Origin: JBLHKE01 sp047619485
GTDB taxonomy: Bacteria > Verrucomicrobiota > Verrucomicrobiia > Verrucomicrobiales > DEV007
DNA length: 6,926 nucleotides
Assembly (NCBI GenBank): GCA_047619485.1
Contig: JBLHKE010000415.1
Span: forward strand, 1-6,926
Direction of reading: 5' to 3'
Shown here: one piece after another, positions 5,049 to 6,926 of the stretch
Layout: every line of letters starts with the position of its first letter
Position numbering within the stretch: position 1 is the stretch's first letter
Notes under the pieces: generated by a model
Seen by the model: only the letters and a program-made list of their open reading frames with translations
What the model was told of the DNA's origin: nothing
Databases searched by the model: none
Translations under genes and position numbers: made by a program

Positions 5049-6926
5049 TTAGGGATTTGTGGTATCGAGAACCCGGTAGAATCGGCGCTGGGTGCCGATA
5101 GGGATACCTATTTCCGTATAAGAGGTGGTCTCGCCACCAACGGTTGCTGGGACAGAGTCGTCGAGCTCATTCCACTGTTGGAGAATTATCGGCCGATTGT
5201 CCGGCGACGCGTAGATTCCATAGGTCCTACCATCCTTCGAGTTCCAGATGACGGTCACTGAAAGTGTGTCTGGATTGCCTCCCTCTCCGGGCACCACCAC
5301 TTGCTCAATGCTGATGATGCGGAAGGTATCAAGCGCGGCGCCGACTTGGATGAGGAGGTTATCGATCTGCACCGTCTGGTTGGCGCCGCCGACGCGGGCT
5401 GAGATGCCGAAGTTGTAGATCTCTTCACCAACGAAGGACGTGACGACGTTCTCGAAAAGCGCGTCGGTGTTGAGTCCCTCGGTTGTGAATGAGAGGCCTT
5501 CGACCGGATCGTAGACGCAGATGACCGGACTGGTCACCGTCGTCCCATCGAGCAGGATCGGGCCGTTGGTGAACGCTAGGTTGGTGTCTAACCCACCGAC
5601 TTTCTCAGCGATGTTCACACCCTGCTCCGCGTCTTGGTTCATCCATGTGTCGATCTCGAACGAGATGTTCTCGGAAACCGCAGCGATAGCTCCCATCCCC
5701 TCCTCGGCAGAGCCGAGTTCGGAGAGTTCGAAGTTACCGTAGTTGAACGACAACCCGTCGGCGGGCTCGTTTGTGCCGGCTCCATCGATGATGGTCAGGT
5801 CGAAGGTGGCGGTCCAGCCAGTCTCGGAATTGGCAATCGCCGGGATCATGAAACTGGAGAAGCCACCAGCGATGCCATCTTGGGTCAACTGTAGCTTGCC
5901 GTCGACGATCTTAGCGGTGCCGTTCATCTGGGAACCATCCATTAGGTCGGTGATCCCGTCCGCGAAACCATCGAAGTTCTGGACATAGCCGGATGGGATT
6001 GACTGGGCGACGGTCGGGTCGCGGCCAGCAACGACCTCGGCACCGTCGCTGATCGTGTCATTATCGGTATCAGCGATGTTCGGATCGGTGCCCGGCTGAT
6101 CGGCATCGACGAAGGGGAGATCTGGATTCTCGACCCCGTCTTTCAGGGTGTCGCCATCGGAGTCATCGCTGAGCGGATCGGTCCCCGTGGCCATCAGTCC
6201 ACCCCAGGTGCCGGTGTTGTTTTCGACATTGTCGTCAAGGCCATCCATGTCGGTGTCTGCTTCCTGTGGGTGGGTGCCGAGGTCACGCTCCTGCGCGTTG
6301 GTGAGGGTGTCCATATCTGGATCCCCATCTGCGCCATCCGGTCCATCCTTTGCGCCGGGGGAGGTCTCGCCAGTGGTTCCATCATCGTCCGGATCGAGCA
6401 TGTTAGCGTTCTCGTAGACATCCGAGAGGCCATCACCATCGGTATCGCCAGGAGCACCTGTCTCGATGAGCAGGTTATCGATCAGCACCGTCTCATTGGC
6501 ACCGCCGACGCGAGAAGATAGGATAAAGGTGTAAGCGTCATCACCGACCACATCGGTCGGGATGAAGACGAACTCCGCATTCGTGTTCAATCCGGTGGTG
6601 GAGAACGAGACCCCAGTAATCGGGTCGTAGGAAATCGCCACCTCGCCGGTGACGGTGGTGCCGTCGAGCAGGATCGGGCCGTTGGTGAACGCGAGATCGG
6701 AAGGAACGCCTGCGCTCTTCTGCCCGATGTTGACGCCCTGCTCTAAATCGGTGTTCATCCAGGTGTCGATCTCGAACGAGATATTCTCGGTTACCGCGAC
6801 GACCCCATCCATGCCCTCCTCGGCCGAGCCGAGCTCCCCGAGAGTCGCGTTGCCGTAATTGAACGACAACCCGTCAGCAGGCGGGTTGGCTGCGGCGCTG
6901 TCGATAATCGTCAGATCGAAGGTGGC
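5049..6926 (-). CDS. Large surface/secreted protein with duplicated lectin-like modules and TSP3-type Asp repeats (5' end beyond window)
   Basis: The frame is open to the right edge, so only the last 625 residues are seen; start and any signal peptide lie outside. It ends with TAA at 5049-5051. Order, counted from the window edge: lectin-like module copy 1 (residues 1 to about 157, incomplete at its start; TFDLTI, ADGLSFNYGN, SFEIDTW, RVGGANETVLIDNLLI); acidic repeat region about 160-306 with five units of the type D-x-D-x-D-x-(L/I)-x-(D/N)-x-x-(V/A)-x-E; a complete lectin-like module copy 2, about 311-530, starting YVQNFDGFADG; and a C-terminal beta domain about 531-625 (VTVIWNSKDGRTYGIYAS, ending RFYRVLDTTNP). 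The modules resemble bacterial ConA/L-type lectin folds and probably bind glycans. The Asp repeats resemble thrombospondin type 3 calcium-binding repeats. It lies 119 bp upstream of the CotH gene in the same direction, and that protein's N-terminus is homologous to these modules. No enzyme motif is visible. Fold assignment is from remembered motifs; ligand unknown. Confidence 0.92.
   Translation of the reverse strand, partial: ATFDLTIIDSAAANPPADGLSFNYGNATLGELGSAEEGMDGVVAVTENISFEIDTWMNTDLEQGVNIGQKSAGVPSDLAFTNGPILLDGTTVTGEVAISYDPITGVSFSTTGLNTNAEFVFIPTDVVGDDAYTFILSSRVGGANETVLIDNLLIETGAPGDTDGDGLSDVYENANMLDPDDDGTTGETSPGAKDGPDGADGDPDMDTLTNAQERDLGTHPQEADTDMDGLDDNVENNTGTWGGLMATGTDPLSDDSDGDTLKDGVENPDLPFVDADQPGTDPNIADTDNDTISDGAEVVAGRDPTVAQSIPSGYVQNFDGFADGITDLMDGSQMNGTAKIVDGKLQLTQDGIAGGFSSFMIPAIANSETGWTATFDLTIIDGAGTNEPADGLSFNYGNFELSELGSAEEGMGAIAAVSENISFEIDTWMNQDAEQGVNIAEKVGGLDTNLAFTNGPILLDGTTVTSPVICVYDPVEGLSFTTEGLNTDALFENVVTSFVGEEIYNFGISARVGGANQTVQIDNLLIQVGAALDTFRIISIEQVVVPGEGGNPDTLSVTVIWNSKDGRTYGIYASPDNRPIILQQWNELDDSVPATVGGETTSYTEIGIPIGTQRRFYRVLDTTNP
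5337..5990 (-). repeat. Lectin-like module, complete copy 2
   Basis: In-frame duplicate of the module at 6456-6926, displaced by exactly 1116 bp (372 codons) with no net indel at any point checked. The two copies share a 29-base identical stretch (5548-5576 and 6664-6692) covering the FTNGPILLDG region. Both read SFNYGN, LGSAEEGM, ENISFEIDTWMN, EQGVNI and RVGGAN(E/Q)TV. This copy also shows the module's beginning (NFDGFADG, L-x-DGS, SSFMIP), which in copy 1 lies outside the window. The same pattern occurs at the N-terminus of the neighbouring CotH protein. Confidence 0.9.
6009..6449 (-). repeat. Thrombospondin type 3-like acidic repeat region (protein level)
   Basis: This stretch of the partial gene encodes about 147 residues with five Asp-rich units: DTDGDGLSDVYE, DPDMDTLTNAQE, DTDMDGLDDNVE, DSDGDTLKDGVE and DTDNDTISDGAE. 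They are separated by linkers of varying length containing GTHP, GTDP or GRDP. The alternating Asp pattern matches TSP3/EF-hand-like loops that bind calcium in secreted proteins. Three units have Asp or Asn changes at the Gly after the third Asp (MDT, GDT, NDT), so affinity may vary. It probably forms a calcium-stiffened spacer between the two lectin-like modules. Confidence 0.85.
6456..6926 (-). repeat. Lectin-like module, partial copy 1
   Basis: The left-displaced partner of the module at 5337-5990. It is cut by the window edge: its first residues here, ATFDLTIID, match the interior of copy 2 (TATFDLTIID). The constant 1116-bp offset suggests one duplication of module plus Asp-repeat linker, so further copies beyond the edge are possible. 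Confidence 0.88.

Noticed and set aside
6009..6449. Repetitive DNA of the Asp-rich region as a tandem DNA repeat or CRISPR
   Set aside because: The repetition follows an in-frame Asp pattern with variable linkers; it is protein-level TSP3-type repetition.
6867..6869. TTG as start codon of the right-hand gene
   Set aside because: The frame stays open to the window edge and the upstream residues ATFDLTIID continue the lectin-like module, matching copy 2. The gene starts outside the window.

Overview
The window is a piece of a bacterial chromosome, moderately GC-rich, holding two large genes read from the minus strand and a noncoding left end rich in degenerate repeats. The likely source is a member of Verrucomicrobiota or a close relative (PVC group). 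This is inferred from the gene style: very large exported proteins built from ConA/L-type-lectin-like modules, lamin-tail domains, chitobiase C-terminal-like domains, a CotH domain and thrombospondin-type-3 Asp repeats, both ending in a beta-rich domain closing with F-Y-R-(L/V). No rRNA, tRNA or housekeeping gene is present to confirm it.

Layout, left to right. Positions 1-426 carry no convincing gene. Within them, 23-300 holds two diverged direct copies of a unit of about 112 bp plus a partial inverted copy, so that the block is bounded by imperfect inverted ends. A candidate intrinsic terminator (about 394-424) lies just after the stop codon of the first gene. Positions 427-4929 (minus) encode a complete 1500-residue secreted multidomain protein with a CotH (atypical protein kinase-like) core. 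A 119-bp gap (4930-5048) contains several potential RNA hairpins. Positions 5049-6926 (minus) encode the last 625 residues of a second large protein whose start lies beyond the right edge. It has two copies of a lectin-like module flanking a run of acidic Ca-binding-type repeats.

The two genes point the same way and share a homologous lectin-like module (N-terminal in the CotH protein, duplicated in its neighbour), so they were probably assembled from one domain pool and may be co-transcribed. The likely setting is the cell surface or extracellular space: carbohydrate- or matrix-binding, calcium-stabilised proteins, one of which may phosphorylate secreted partners. No defence system, CRISPR array, recognisable transposase gene or RNA gene is visible. 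The least explained parts are the 23-300 repeat block and the structured leader in front of the CotH gene.
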